Positions 1 through 11,000 of a stretch of 36,091 nucleotides of DNA are shown piece by piece; position 1 is the first letter of the stretch, and every line of letters starts with the position of its first letter. The stretch lies in the NCBI GenBank assembly GCA_011800805.1, contig MPNW01000132.1:294516-330606 (forward strand), written 5' to 3'. This stretch comes from Hirudo medicinalis (lineage: Eukaryota; Annelida; Clitellata; Hirudinida; Hirudinidae). The position numbers and the translations under genes were made by a program. Below the pieces are notes generated by a model that was not told the DNA's origin, did not search any database, and saw only the letters and a list, made by a program, of their open reading frames with translations.

Positions 1-96
<96 letters not shown>
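1..96. repeat. (TTA)n trinucleotide microsatellite
   Basis: Uninterrupted TTA/ATT repeat fills the first 96 bases and runs off the left edge. It abuts directly a decayed hAT transposase fragment, so it may be an expanded tail or junction of a mobile element. Confidence 0.98.
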
Positions 97-97
<1 letters not shown>

Positions 98-98
98 A

Positions 99-179
99 AG
101 AGAATATTCTTTAACAAATGCTTGAGAGACCGGGGCAGAAACAAGATCCTCTGCTATTTTGGAAAATTTTGGATATGTT
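99..179 (-). pseudogene. hAT transposase C-terminal fragment
   Basis: Read on the minus strand, this stretch encodes a short piece containing IAEDLVSAPVSQAF followed by VKEYS, the start of the conserved C-terminal dimerisation block of hAT transposases (usual pattern: dLL.iPaS...ER.FS). The same DNA occurs at 18578-18652 inside the hAT element there, with about ten differences. The homology stops abruptly on the right at position 180, where an unrelated sequence starting CAGGGGCGGATC begins, and on the left at the microsatellite. Confidence 0.7.
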
Positions 180-675
180 CAGGGGCGGATCTAGAATACT
201 TTGGCGGGGGCCGCACTCTGGCCCAATCCCTAAAGCGCTTGCTGATGCAAATATAAGCAGGCGGATAATTACACCCATTTTGCCTATTGTTTTTTTTTTT
301 GAATCTTTAAAAAATTAATTATAAGATGGTTTCAGGTCTTTTATAATCAAATTTATTCAAAGTTACAGTTTTATAAAAATGCGAGACTACCTAATCTAAC
401 AAAATTATCAACTATTGTCTCAACTGTTACAGTGATCGGCATATCTTTAAGATCGCTATGATTTTTTACGGTAACTTTTGACTGAACTATTTTTCAAATC
501 CAAATTTCGATATGTTATTTTATAGAGAAAATTTATTAAATTCGGAAATTTTTGTATGATCTGATGATACATTCCAAAAATATGCGTTAAAATCGCAAAT
601 ATGCGTTTTTCGCATTCGTCAAATTTTCATTTAAATGTTTCTGTCTTATCAGAGTCCCCAAAAACTATCTATATA
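180..675. other. Non-genic AT-rich stretch, possible transposon end at its left
   Basis: No gene is seen. The first bases, CAGGGGCGGATCTAG, look like the terminal repeat of a DNA transposon (many hAT and related ends begin CAGGGGC) and start exactly where the neighbouring hAT homology breaks. No matching opposite end was found in the window. The rest is AT-rich and featureless. Confidence 0.4.
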
Positions 676-1149
676 TGTCAGTGACCTGACTTTTGAATAT
701 TTTTAGATGTTACTTTTGTTCGCGCATAACTATATTAAGTACGTGATGAGGTTGCATGAGGTGATGTATTCTTAAGCGTGATCGAACGACTCGATGACTT
801 TCTGCATATTGATGAATCTAATTAATTCGATGTGTATATAAGGCGATATGCAGAGTTAGTTAGGGAGAGGTGTCAGAGAGGCCAGAGAGTGGTGTTATAG
901 AGCGTTAGAGTTAGAGTTCGAGAGAGAGTCAGAGTTGTGTGCGAGTGTGTGTGTGAAAGAGCGCGAAGATAGTCGAGAACAATAGATTGTCGAGATTTGT
1001 CGAATAATTTGCTATTTTACTTAGGTTTCGATATTTTATTGTTGAGTTCTTATTTGTCAATATACTTTTATTTCAATTGTAGTGTTGAGTTTCGATCAAT
1101 TTCGATTAAATAAGATAGGAACCCGATCAGAGAATTCTAGAACCTGACA
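676..1149 (+). mobile_element. Solo LTR with terminal inverted repeats and target duplication
   Basis: The segment begins TGTCAG and ends CTGACA, a perfect 6-bp inverted repeat with canonical TG...CA ends, and is flanked by ATATA at 671-675 and ATATA at 1150-1154. A TATA box (TATATAAGG, 835-843) sits inside, followed by a purine-rich GAGAG tract. No second copy or internal retroviral coding region adjoins it, so it is best read as a solo LTR left by LTR-LTR recombination. The 5-bp duplication fits Ty3/gypsy or BEL. The flank is itself AT-rich, so the duplication alone is weak; the combination is strong. Confidence 0.75.
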
Positions 1150-1907
1150 ATATATCTATAGGATATAGGGCTTAAGTTAGCAGACAACGCAGCCCATTCC
1201 ATGATTTTCAGAAAAAAAAATGCCATCGTCTCGCTTGAGTTGTATCTTGATGGAAATCAAAGTCATTTTCATGGTGAATCTTAGCAAAAGGAGTGAGAAT
1301 ATTGAAAATTGTCTTGAATAATTACCGACTTCCGCAAAGTCCCCACAATCAACCATATGTTTTGCCCGTTCCAGCTGTGTATCCTCGTGCTTGAGGTATG
1401 GGAGTTTTTAACGGCATTGATATTAATTATGCAAATACGTAAAACCGCTCTTAAAGATGTAACGGACAAATTGGCACATCAATTTGCATTTCCTGTTAAT
1501 ACATGTAATAACTTCGTTTTTAACATTATTAAAAGATTTCATAATGATATTTAAATTACATAAGCAAATTTGAGGTTGTAAAATTCATATTTAAGAAAGT
1601 TGTGCGAAAAAATGTATCTGACCAATCCCGAGGAGCCTTATAAATGTGTGTCGGTGCTTCCACGGTAACCGTTCCATGGAATTCGTGACGAGGTTTCATC
1701 TTTCAATGATTCAGGAAGGAGTGGTTGATGTTTAACTTACATATAAACTTATAAACTTATATATATATATAATGGATGTATATCTAATGGATGTGTTTAC
1801 TGCTTCACATGCAGATTGACGTGTTTAAATAAAGCAAAATCTGAGTCATCTTAGGGCTTTCATCTAATAGATTCTGTGATTGGAAACATTCACAAGAACG
1901 TCTACGT
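1150..1907. repeat. Intergenic stretch with dispersed-repeat copy A (1340-1490)
   Basis: No intact gene. Bases 1340-1490 resemble 28216-28350: both contain a CCCA.AATC.ACCA.ATGTTTTGCCC block followed by CCAG and a common drift of matches. Read on the minus strand both keep similar peptides (SWNGQNIW here, AWIGQNMW there), implying a decayed protein-coding mobile element. The remainder is AT-rich, with a short TA-rich run near 1755. Confidence 0.5.
1900..1907. repeat. Left target-site duplication of hAT remnant
   Basis: GTCTACGT; the partner GTCTACAT is at 2602-2609, immediately outside the other end of the element. Seven of eight bases match. Confidence 0.8.
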
Positions 1908-2601
1908 CATGGGTGTCCAACACACGGCCCGCCATAGGTTTCTATTCGGCCCGCGAAGCTTCTCTGATTTTGTAAAAATTTTTATATTTAACTAATAAAC
2001 AAAATGGTGCACAAGTTGTATGAACATCTTGTGACGTTCAGTTGAAGCTAATTCAGTCGTAACTGGTTCTGAAGAAGGTTGTACATTGCCCAGTCCTTTC
2101 GTCGGGGCCTACTGATACANAACTCATTGACATTCAGAATGACAGTTACTTGAAAACAGCTTTCGCTGAGCATGATCTGCCGAACTTTTTACAGCCACTA
2201 CCATCAGACAAGTATACCAATCTCTCACAGGATGCCAAGAAGTTCACCGCTCCGTTCGGAAACACCTACTGTTGCGAACAACTGTTTTCTAGAATGAAAA
2301 ACACGAAATCGAAGTTAAGATCTCTGCTTACAGACGAACATTTGGCAGCATCATTGCGCATTGCGACTTCTACTGTTGGAGCAGACATAGACTACTTGTG
2401 CAAACAAAAGCAGTGCCAGATTTCACATTAAACTGATCATAAGCATAAACTTATAAAACTGTCTTTTCTAGCTTAAATATAGCATAAAGAGGTATTTTGT
2501 GTTTTATTGTTTTTTTTTTGTTGTGAAATTGTTAATCCGGCCCGCGACTTGTCTAAAATTTGTACACTTCGCCATCTGGTGAAAAAGGTTGGACACCCCT
2601 G
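1908..2601 (+). mobile_element. hAT-superfamily remnant, 694 bp, with TIRs and 8-bp TSD
   Basis: The left end CATGGGTGTCCAAC and the inverted right end CAGGGGTGTCCAAC are terminal inverted repeats, both followed inward by a CGGCCCGC-type block. An 8-bp target duplication (GTCTACGT/GTCTACAT) surrounds it, the size expected of hAT elements. Inside is one open segment (2150-2431) for the C-terminal dimerisation domain. The N-terminal and most catalytic parts are missing, so it is an internally deleted, immobile copy. There is one ambiguous base (N) at 2120. Confidence 0.88.
2150..2431 (+). pseudogene. hAT transposase C-terminal dimerisation domain
   Basis: The 93-residue open segment contains FGNTYCCEQLFSRMKNTKSK followed by LRSLLTDEHL, the signature of hAT transposases of the group found in GTF2IRD2/SCAND3/ZMYM-related proteins. 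The reading frame probably enters from further left (no methionine is needed). It ends at a TAA and lies inside the 1908-2601 element. No BED zinc finger or catalytic DDE residues are present. Confidence 0.85.
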
Positions 2602-2689
2602 GTCTACATATTCATGAGCACATTGAATGAACAGAACATTTAAGGCTACGATTGCTTTCAATAGGAGGTTAAAAGCAATTGGGCGAAAT

Positions 2690-2885
2690 GATACGGAGCA
2701 CAACTGACACAACTGGTCGAGCGTCTAGAGCAAGGGACACATACTATCTACAATAATGAAAGAGCTTGTCAGTGTAATGGGTGAACAAGTCCTCGGAGAA
2801 ATCATTTCTCGAGTTAAGAAATCAAAGTACTACTCCATCCCTTTGGATTCTATACCCGATGCAGCCCACTTGGTCACACTTTCGT
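2690..2885 (+). pseudogene. DUF4371-like hAT transposase fragment
   Basis: The translation VMGEQVLGEIISRVKKSKYY followed by SIPLDSIPDAAHL matches the DUF4371 pattern (evr..Ii..ik.akYfSi.vDst.D.sh..ql) found in hAT-like proteins of animals. It is cut off at about 2885, where Ty3/gypsy reverse-transcriptase sequence begins. Thus the ORF at 2756-3103 is a chance fusion of two decayed elements. Confidence 0.65.
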
Positions 2886-4459
2886 CAACTTGCCCCCAGA
2901 CAAGTTTGCAGCCGCCAAAACAGAATTTATGTCATTATTATGTCAGAATTTATTGCAAGAAGGAATCTTTCGACAGTATAGTAGCGTTTATGCTAGTCCG
3001 CTGCACATGCTGTCCCAAAGAAAGACAATGCATGGCTACCATGTGGCGACTACCAAAAATTAACAGCATCATTATGCCAGACAGATATCCAGAGAATTTC
3101 TGATATCATAACCAGACTTACTGGGAAGACAATATTAAAAGTAAACTGGATCTTGTTAAAGATTACTAAAACATCCCAATACATAAATTATTTGGCCTCT
3201 GAGTTTTTGCGCATGCCATTTGGGCTAAGAAATGTCACAAACATTTATGGACTCAATGTTCCAAGATCTGTACTATGTTACATAGTACTATGTTGCAGTT
3301 TACATTGATGATATTTTAATTGCGTCCAGTAACCAACATGAACACTTAGAACATATTGAAACAATTTTGAAACGCCTACAGGACAACAATCTCTGGATCA
3401 ATACATGCAAATGTCTTTTCATGGGGGAATCCCTGGACTTTAGGGCACATCTCAAAGCCTCCAAAATGGAACACAAAAATCATTCTTGAATTTTCTGAAC
3501 CCGTGGACTATGCAGGTCTTCGTCGCTTCATGGGTTTGGTCGGATTCTACCGATCCTTCATACCCCATTTTGCTCACTTGACAATCCTCTGACCACACTC
3601 TTGGGGAGCACTAACCAAAATAATCATAAATTTCAATGGACGGAGGAACAAAGTGCGAGCAGCATTTCGACAAATCAAGCAAGTTTTGATGGATGCTAGC
3701 AATCTCAATTATATTATTGCCAGTCATATATCACTTACACTGATGCTTCGAACCCAGCAGTGGATATTGCTTTATATCAATTAGTTGATGGTATTCCCTG
3801 CCAATTCCCTGCGAGAGCTCCTCGGTGCCTATCAGTCCATGCCGTTTCCGTAACATCATTGAAGGTCGAATAGTTCACAGACCATAAACAGTTAACCCAA
3901 GCCTTTCACAACTCTAGAGACCAGAAAACTCAGATATAGCAACGCCGTCTAGCAGTCTTTGCTGAATATATAACCAAAATACATCACATTATTGATGTAG
4001 AGAACATCGGAGCTGACATGATGTCCCGACCAGTAAGGTGTCCAGGAAAATGATCCTAGGAGCAGCTTGAGCCATTAAATTGTTATAGAAGCAAATGAGA
4101 CTCATTGATTTTTCAGCATTCTCAGAAGGCATCCTCCACAAAGCCCATCTCTCACCCTATTCTGCTAAAATTCAACCGATACAATTCGTCTGGCTCAGAA
4201 TGGACAGGGTCAGACAACCCCTTGAAACACCTTACCAGGGTCAATATAACGTACTGGATACCAATGGCAGCGTAATTAAGATCGAGTTCCCAGAGGCTCC
4301 TTTCATTGAGCATCACAAGCAAGAATCAAGCTCGCCAAACTGTACCAAAGCTAAAGACTCCAATTCTACAATCAATGATCGAACCTCAAGAGACACCACT
4401 ACAAGATCCGGAAGAAAAGTGAAATTTCGACAGAATAATGACTACTGTTATTATTGATT
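2885..4459 (+). mobile_element. Decayed Ty3/gypsy pol (RT, RNase H, C-terminal tail)
   Basis: Fragments in several frames follow the order of a gypsy pol: the N-terminal RT block (NLPPDKFAAAKTEF, then YASPLH), the catalytic YIDDILIAS at about 3300, the RT/RNase H connection (LRRFMGLVGFYRSFIPHFAH) near 3510, an RNase H remnant (YTDAS near 3735; FTDHKQL near 3875) and ADMMSRP near 4015. The integrase core is missing. At 4095-4457 an open 120-residue segment gives the pol C terminus (FVWLRMDRVRQPLETPYQGQ and a final TRSGRKVKF motif). Multiple stops and shifts make it inactive. Confidence 0.88.
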
Positions 4460-4474
4460 TCATTGACTCTGTTT

Positions 4475-4739
4475 CTGGAGGGGAACTACTGTAGCATCCC
4501 TATTCTAGCTTTTTTGTTTTGTAGGGCGGCGAGAAGTCGGCGCGCATCAGTTGAATTTGATGTTTCGGAGAACATTTTTTATTTAAATTGCCATTTTAAA
4601 GCGCAACGAGACTCGTGTCGTTTTTAGTTTTACATTTTGTGAGTCGAGAGTGGTTTATTACGAATTTGGCTGCAAAAACCTAACATGGCTTCCCGAAGAC
4701 CCGGCCGAGTTGCGCGCTTAGGTAAAACAAGAAACTACA
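4475..4739 (+). mobile_element. Polypurine tract and 3' LTR of the gypsy element
   Basis: A purine run (GGAGGGGAA near 4478) is followed by TGTAGCATCCC at 4490, the expected junction of internal region and 3' LTR. A candidate right end is CTACA at 4735-4739, giving TGTAG...CTACA, about 250 bp. No matching 5' LTR is in the window, so the right border is inferred. The LTR ends about 390 bp before the POFUT2 start codon. Confidence 0.6.
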
Positions 4740-5129
4740 TACGTATCATTTGTGCGCATTCCCAGGTGTGGGATTACATTTATCACCTTCACAACACTTG
4801 TGTAATATCATTTCTTGGTATATCATAACATCTATTTAATTATCATGGTTTTAAAAGAATCTTTCATCATCGCCATATATTTATGCATCGCAGCAATGAC
4901 GCTGCTATTAATGAACTCCGAAAAAGTGCAGCAGGGACATTTAAATCTTGCACTATTTTATGCAGGTATGTTATAAAATAATTTGCCGATCGATGAAGGC
5001 ATTAATCAAAGTCAAGTAACTGCTTGTCAGACGAAAAGAGAGTTCCCTTCGTTGCTGTTGTGCGGTCGACATTGTAATGCTAGCTGACAAAACGAGATGT
5101 TCGTTTTTTGTAAGTTTTTGTGAGTTGCT
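4740..5129 (+). promoter_or_regulatory. POFUT2 5' flank
   Basis: This stretch lies between the gypsy LTR and the POFUT2 ATG and must hold the promoter or 5' UTR. No convincing TATA box was identified. An ORF at 4844-4981 encodes a hydrophobic peptide beginning MVLKESFII, but its stop and lack of a usable splice link to exon 2 argue against an alternative first exon. Confidence 0.35.
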
Positions 5130-7693
5130 ATGAACAAAAGACTTGTGTTTGCTCCACTGATTTTGGTTTGTGGTCTATTGCTGGCCCAACCAGAAGAGAA
5201 TAAACAAAGTTACCTTGGAGATACTCGGTTGTTTTTATTATTTTTGTAAAGCCAGCTCTAGCTTTAACAGATTAACTTCTTAATTATTCAGGTATCTTCT
5301 TTATGATGTAAATCCAGGTGAAGGTTTTAACCTGAGGAGGGATGTTTATCTCCGAATGGCCAATCTTGTCAAGTTGCTGAATAAGGTCTTTAATTGTAGC
5401 ATCATACATGTTAGTTAATCATTTTTTGTTCTCTATGTTGTAATTTTCTTTATTCTTCAGGTACAGTCATGGGTTCTAGTCCTACCACCATGGAATCATT
5501 TATATCACTGGAATTCAGAATTTGAACAAGGAAATATTTCTTGGTCCCAATTTTTTGATATTGAAAGTCTTGCCCAGCATGTTCCAGTAATTGAATTCGA
5601 ACAATTCTTGGAGGGTATTTATTACATTTTTATTTTTGAGAATTAAAATTAATTTTAAAACATTTTCTAGCTAATCATCATAAAGTGGATGAAGTAATAT
5701 ACTTTCAACATTATAAAGAGGGTTGGAAAGGCAATGAGTGGGTAGAAAAGATGGATGAAAGAGATTGCATCAACAAAGTTCCATTTTATAAGGTAATATG
5801 GAATGCATGTTACTACTCTAGGATGATATAAGTAATGTATTACAAGTTAATGTCTTAAGGATGATAAGGAGCTCTGGCATTGGTATCTCCCTAATGTAAC
5901 AGCTCTTAAGTTCAAATGCATGTCAATCCAAGCTGAGTATAGCTTCCTCAAAGATTTTCTTCTGGCAAACACTTCTTCCAAGTCAGTCTATTTCCCTAGA
6001 GCTGAACATGTCATGCATGGAAAATATTCTGAATGGAGCAAAGAATTTTGGAATGTAAGTATTTCATGTCAGAATTATTTTTGACAAAAGACATTCTTAT
6101 CAATGCTTGAACCCATTGAATGTTTGATGAAGTGATTTGAGGTTTTATCTAAAATGCAATCACACTTAGCATTAATAAACAAATCTAGGCGAGAAGGAGT
6201 GTGAGATTTTCCAAAGGCTTAATAAGTCTTGCTGATGATTTTCGCATGAAATTTCTTGACTCCAATGATGCAAAAGATAAAACCTTCTTAGGAGATAATT
6301 GGAAACATACAAAGGTCTGTCTGACATCATAAAATATGTCTGAAATATTTTCTTACACCAGTTAATAATTGTAGAAAAAGCATGGAGAAGCTATTGGAGG
6401 ACCATATCTTGCCATCCATCTGAGAAGAAGAGATTTTATCTTTAGTCATAAAAAGGACATTCCATCAATATCAGGAGCTGCCTCTCAAATTAACAAAGCC
6501 TTAATGAATCTGAACTTGAGTAAAGTTTTTGTTGCCACTGATGCACCAGCTGAAGGTGATGACGATCAAGATTCTTTTGCATTCATTTGTTTAAAGGTCT
6601 CTTGACCTTTGCAGAAGTTGATCAACTAAAGAAAAACATTAATATGGGTGAAATGTACAAATACTCACCAACAGAGGATGTATTAACAAAATACATGGAT
6701 GGGGGAGTAGCTATTATTGATCAATGGATATGTGCACATGCAAGGTGGGTGAATGTCGGAAATTGTTACATATGTTACTGAAGGATGGTCAGTGCTCGGA
6801 GAATAAATCCAAACTTTTAGATGTGGGCGGTATAGGAAAGGTCGTGCCAATGCTTGGCTGTCTCTTCTCTGTGTGTCATCGTAGACAGACATTGTTCACA
6901 GTTCTGGGCTTTGGTCCCAAGCGGTTAAGGCTTTTGATTTGGTGTGGCTCCATTAGGAGTCCAATTCTTAGCAAGCGTTTGTTTAACTAATATATTTAAC
7001 AAGACAAGGATAGTTAACATGATGCTCAATTAGAATACTTTGTCCATGTGTGGAGTCTGGATTTGATTGATGAAATTGGGAATGTGTAGAGAAAAGCAAC
7101 CAGATTGTTATCATTCTGTGAGGGATTAAATTATGAAGAAAGGCTGATAGTTGCAGCTTCCATTTCTATACTAAAACTGAAAAGGGGTGATTTTTGATGC
7201 CATTCGACCAGATGTTAGGACTAAGAGAGTCATTTTATATCTCTCTGGCAAGATGCCCGACAGGAAATTAGCATTTTGACTGAATTGTAGAAAACATTTT
7301 TGTATTTGGAACAAGTTATAATTTGTTATAATTGGTTTTGATGGGTGACAGAGCTTGATTGAGATTAACTTTTGTGATTTTAAACTTTTATATCTTGCTT
7401 ACTTAGATTTTATGTCATTGAGTGCACAGCTTTTCAATTTTCTTCTTGTAACCTAGAAATGTTGTACATGTTTTCAGTGAGGGATTGTCCTGTCGTTAAT
7501 TATAATAATGATATTGATAGTTGTTTTGAACAGATTCTTCATAGGCACTGCAACCTCAACCTTTTCTTTCCGTATTCATGAGGAGAGGGAGATCCTGGGA
7601 TTCACTCAAAATTCCACATACAATTGCTTCTGTCCAGATGACAAGCCAGCATGTGAACAACCTACTAAATGGTCAATCATATATAAGAACTGA
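5130..7693 (+). CDS. POFUT2: GDP-fucose protein O-fucosyltransferase 2 (POFUT2), 9 exons
   Basis: Transfers fucose from GDP-fucose to Ser/Thr of folded thrombospondin type 1 repeats in the ER lumen (GT68 family). Exons: 5130-5227, 5292-5385, 5461-5614, 5671-5792, 5860-6054, 6189-6314, 6375-6555, 6615-6744, 7534-7693; all introns are GT-AG and phases fit, giving 419 aa against about 429 in human. A signal peptide (residues 1-19, [19 protein letters not shown]) fixes the start. [16 protein letters not shown] (34-49) holds the donor-site loop with the presumed catalytic Glu43; HLRRRDF (278-284) carries the GDP-fucose arginine; [16 protein letters not shown] then [18 protein letters not shown] form the C-terminal nucleotide-binding half. 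Sequons NIS, NVT and NTS are visible. Introns are 60-135 bp except the last (6745-7533), which has taken up mobile DNA. The gene is tail to tail with UBASH3. Confidence 0.96.
6906..6977 (+). repeat. tRNA-like SINE copy in POFUT2 intron 8
   Basis: The segment reads GGGCTTTGGTCCCAAGCGGT and TAAGGC..., like the D arm/A box of a Leu/Ser-type tRNA, followed by a degenerate B box (GGAGTCCAATTCT). A closely similar sequence is at 10205-10278 on the other strand in a UBASH3 intron. Two intronic copies with promoter-like A and B blocks point to a tRNA-derived SINE. Confidence 0.6.
7021..7240 (+). mobile_element. LINE reverse-transcriptase C-terminal fragment in POFUT2 intron 8
   Basis: One frame reads [20 protein letters not shown], a stop, then RKATRLL and [13 protein letters not shown]...LKLKRGDF. 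This matches the thumb/tail of Jockey/L1-group non-LTR reverse transcriptases (LEy...WsP.l..di..lE.vQr.ATkl...l.YeeRL..L.l..L..RR.RGD). It is a 5'-truncated, mutated copy. Confidence 0.75.
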
Positions 7694-8079
7694 TTTGCTC
7701 TGACTAAATCCACTATCTATCCAAGCAGTCAATTCTAATTCAGTGTAGCATGCAAACTTGCATTCTCATGGATTGGTATCATGTTCATTGTTCCTGGCTA
7801 TAAAAAAAAAACCCACTTGTGGTTTATTTGAAATTGCCAAGCCCTTTGTTGTTGTATGTGATATATTAACATTTTTGATAGAGCAACATTAGAATGGAAA
7901 TGTTTGGAAAAAAAGCACAGAAGTGAATGTATCCCAAACAAACAATTGAACAAATGAAAACAAATCTTGAAACAAAGGTGCAGTCTCACAAAAAATCAGA
8001 TCTTTCTATAGTTTTCTAGCTGTAATGAAAACTGGAAATTTCTGAAGCTGTCAAACTTGTAGTGGTGGGTTTTGACCAT
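7694..8079. other. POFUT2-UBASH3 tail-to-tail spacer
   Basis: This 386-bp gap holds both 3' UTRs. A minus-strand AATAAA at 7823-7828 is a candidate UBASH3 poly(A) signal about 250 bp past its stop. An A-run at 7802-7811 lies in the same place. No canonical plus-strand signal for POFUT2 stands out. Confidence 0.5.
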
Positions 8080-11000
8080 TCAAACCAGATTAGACTGGGT
8101 CAGTAGAGTCCAATTGTATCTAGCATTACTTGTATGAGCAAATGGTAAGACAGGTGGCTCAATGAGATACCATGTATCTCTCACCACAGTTGCTTCCTAG
8201 AAAATAGAATTTGATTTTATTTATTGGGTCACCAATTTTATTTTTTAATGAGATACCAAGAGGTTACCTGGGCTGCAGCTACAGCACAGTAGGGAATTTT
8301 CTGTACTATTTCATGAAAGGCAGCAAGGCTCCTAGCAGACTGTCCAATAAGATAGCGGGTGCAAGTGTCTAGGTTGATGCCATGAGAAACAAACAATATG
8401 CTTCCTCCATCATTCTCATGTTTCTTCAGAATCTCCTTGGTAACAAGATAGCTCCTTTCGTAAAATTGCTCAATTGTCTCATTTAGATTGTACTTTGACA
8501 CCATCCATATTGGGGTGTAATCAACTTTCACTGGGTAACCTGCTTCACTCAATTCAGAGATTGTCATAAACGTTGGTAGGTTTTCTTGGTACCAACTTAG
8601 CCATTCAAATAAACCTGGCTCAACACATATTTCTCTTTTTAATCCAAGGCCTGTCAATATAAAGAGTTAAAAAGCAAATACAATTTTAATGAAAAGTAGA
8701 TTTTGCACTTATTAGAATTTGATTTTTGCTACATGGTAACTGGAGGTAAATTAAAAGTGTGACTTCATTTTGAAGATAAGGAACATAGATCACATGTGAT
8801 AGGTGAAAAATAAAGCTGCAATAGAGATTCATGCTTACATTGTTGAAGAGCTTTAAGTTGATAAAAAATTGTTACCTAGCCAAGCATTATCTTTTACTGA
8901 CCTACAGTGACATCCAAATTAGGATGCAGACTGTTGTATGAAGTTTTTTTCTGAAGGAACCGCAAGCAAGTAAGGAAAATGTGAGTGGAAGATCAAATAT
9001 ACTCCAAGAATGGAGTCAGAGATTGCTTCATCAGAGCTTTGTTTGGACAAAATTGTGCAAGTAATTGGAACAATTTGCACCATGTGAGGACAGAATCAAA
9101 ATATTTAAATTCAGCAGTCATCTGAAGCTTGAAACAGGATCCAGCATTGAAGGGCCATAAGGAAAGCCAACCCTTATAGGCCAAAAATAAGCTCAATAAA
9201 AGCAAGTTCTCAGATGATAAAAAATTGAACCTAGATGGCTCATACAATTAAAATGCTATAAGCATGACCTCAGAGAAAAGAAAGATAGCAGGAAACAGTG
9301 GGTAATATAGCAGCCTGAGAGAGGTATTTTTGCATTTCAAATGACAGACTTAGTTTTCTTGAAAAGAAGGCAAGATAAAACACAAAAGATAATACACAAC
9401 AAATTCACCAAAATGCTCAAAGTCATATCCTGCTATTTATTTGAATAACTTTTATTTTCAAATGATCCAAGGCAACAAGTACTAGTCCTACATCATTATG
9501 TCGTGGCATGTTCATCAAATTTGAATTTCGTTGAAAACATCTAGAGTAACCTCTTAAGATCAGTTTATGGCAATAGTTGTCAATGAGAACAAATAATTTA
9601 AAAGATGCAACAGTTTTGAATACCTGGAATTAACTAGATGAAAATTGTCATTGTGCACTAGCACCAGATTTACTTTGATGATGTCAATTAAATGAGTCTT
9701 TTTATTCCTTTCCTTGATCATCTCATGATAGAGAAAGTTAAATATTCAGAATGATGTTTCTATCATTAGCATTAGATGTCAAGAAAATGGATATTTAAAA
9801 TAATAATAAGAAGCGGGGATACAATTTCAGAGAAGTGACAGACTTCTGCTAAAGTTTTTCATGTTTTTGGTTGCTCTCCTATATTGCTGCACATTGCATT
9901 ATCATCTCAAAAATACTTGGATTTTTGAAATGCATTTCACACAAACATGCCAAAAGTTTAAAAAAATAATTTAATCAGTTTAATGAAGTTTAATGAATCA
10001 TTGGCATTATATTTAATATAATCACACTTTAAGTAAAGCAAGTGAACTGACTTTCTAGAATACAGGATGCAGTTTCAATGCATCTTAAGGAGGGAGAAGA
10101 ATAAATGTGACTGATGTGCATCTGCTTCTCAAACATGGCTTCACCTAAACATGGAATTCATTTAAGATATAGATCTTATATAGCTTAGTCATAGAAACTC
10201 TTGTGAACAGCTAGGATTTGAACTCCTAATGGAGCCGCACCAAAGCGAAAGCCTTAACTGCTTGGCTAACAAAGCCCGATGACGCCCTAAATGTAAGTAA
10301 GGTAATATGTATTAAGAAATATGGAATAACATGGCAATACTACCCAAAAGTCTTGCTTGGAACTGTCCCTGAACAGTTATTGGGGAATCTTGGGAAAAGC
10401 TCTGAGGACCACCTCTGCGTCTTGGAACAGAGGCAGGCATATTAAGGTCATACCGGATATAATCACCTATTTGCAATCAAATTCATCTATGATTTATTCT
10501 TAACCTAAGTTCATCTAAATGGCATTTAAATACCATCTTGATTGAAGCAATATTGAATCCAATTCTTTCCAAACGTGAAATCAACTCGTTCTCCATGTCT
10601 CACAACAAACAACAGTCTGGGTCCTTTGGTTGAAACACTGGCAAGAGAAGAGACTCCCTCATTGTGGTTAAGACATTTGTTGTTCAAAACATCTGCAATG
10701 TAATGCAAGCTTTACATCCTTCAAAACAATTCTTTGCTTTTAAATACTTTACCTCCTCCCTGTGCTCTAAAATCATCCTTTCTTGTGAGAGGACTTAGTT
10801 GAAATTTGGAATGAGAAGTAGCGACATCGGGCAACGGCCCATAGCAATCTTCACCTTTCTCTGGACCGCTTTGATACAATTTGCGCTCTCCAATTTTCTC
10901 AGGTAATTCATTTGTTTCTTGAATAACATCAAGCGGAGAAGAAAGGGCTGTCATCAATGATTTCTTGTCCAAATATGTTGATTCCTGAACTTGTGTGACC

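Noticed and set aside
4844..4981. Hydrophobic ORF beginning MVLKESFII as alternative POFUT2 first exon
   Set aside because: It runs to a stop just after a possible GT and would not give the CG + G junction needed by exon 2. The exon at 5130-5227 has a signal peptide and fits exactly.
6724..6990. 88-residue ORF spanning the end of POFUT2 exon 8
   Set aside because: It is in another frame across the exon-intron border and tRNA-like SINE, with no protein similarity.
8993..9247. 84-residue minus-strand ORF in UBASH3 intron 11
   Set aside because: No family resemblance. The flanking exons join perfectly without it.
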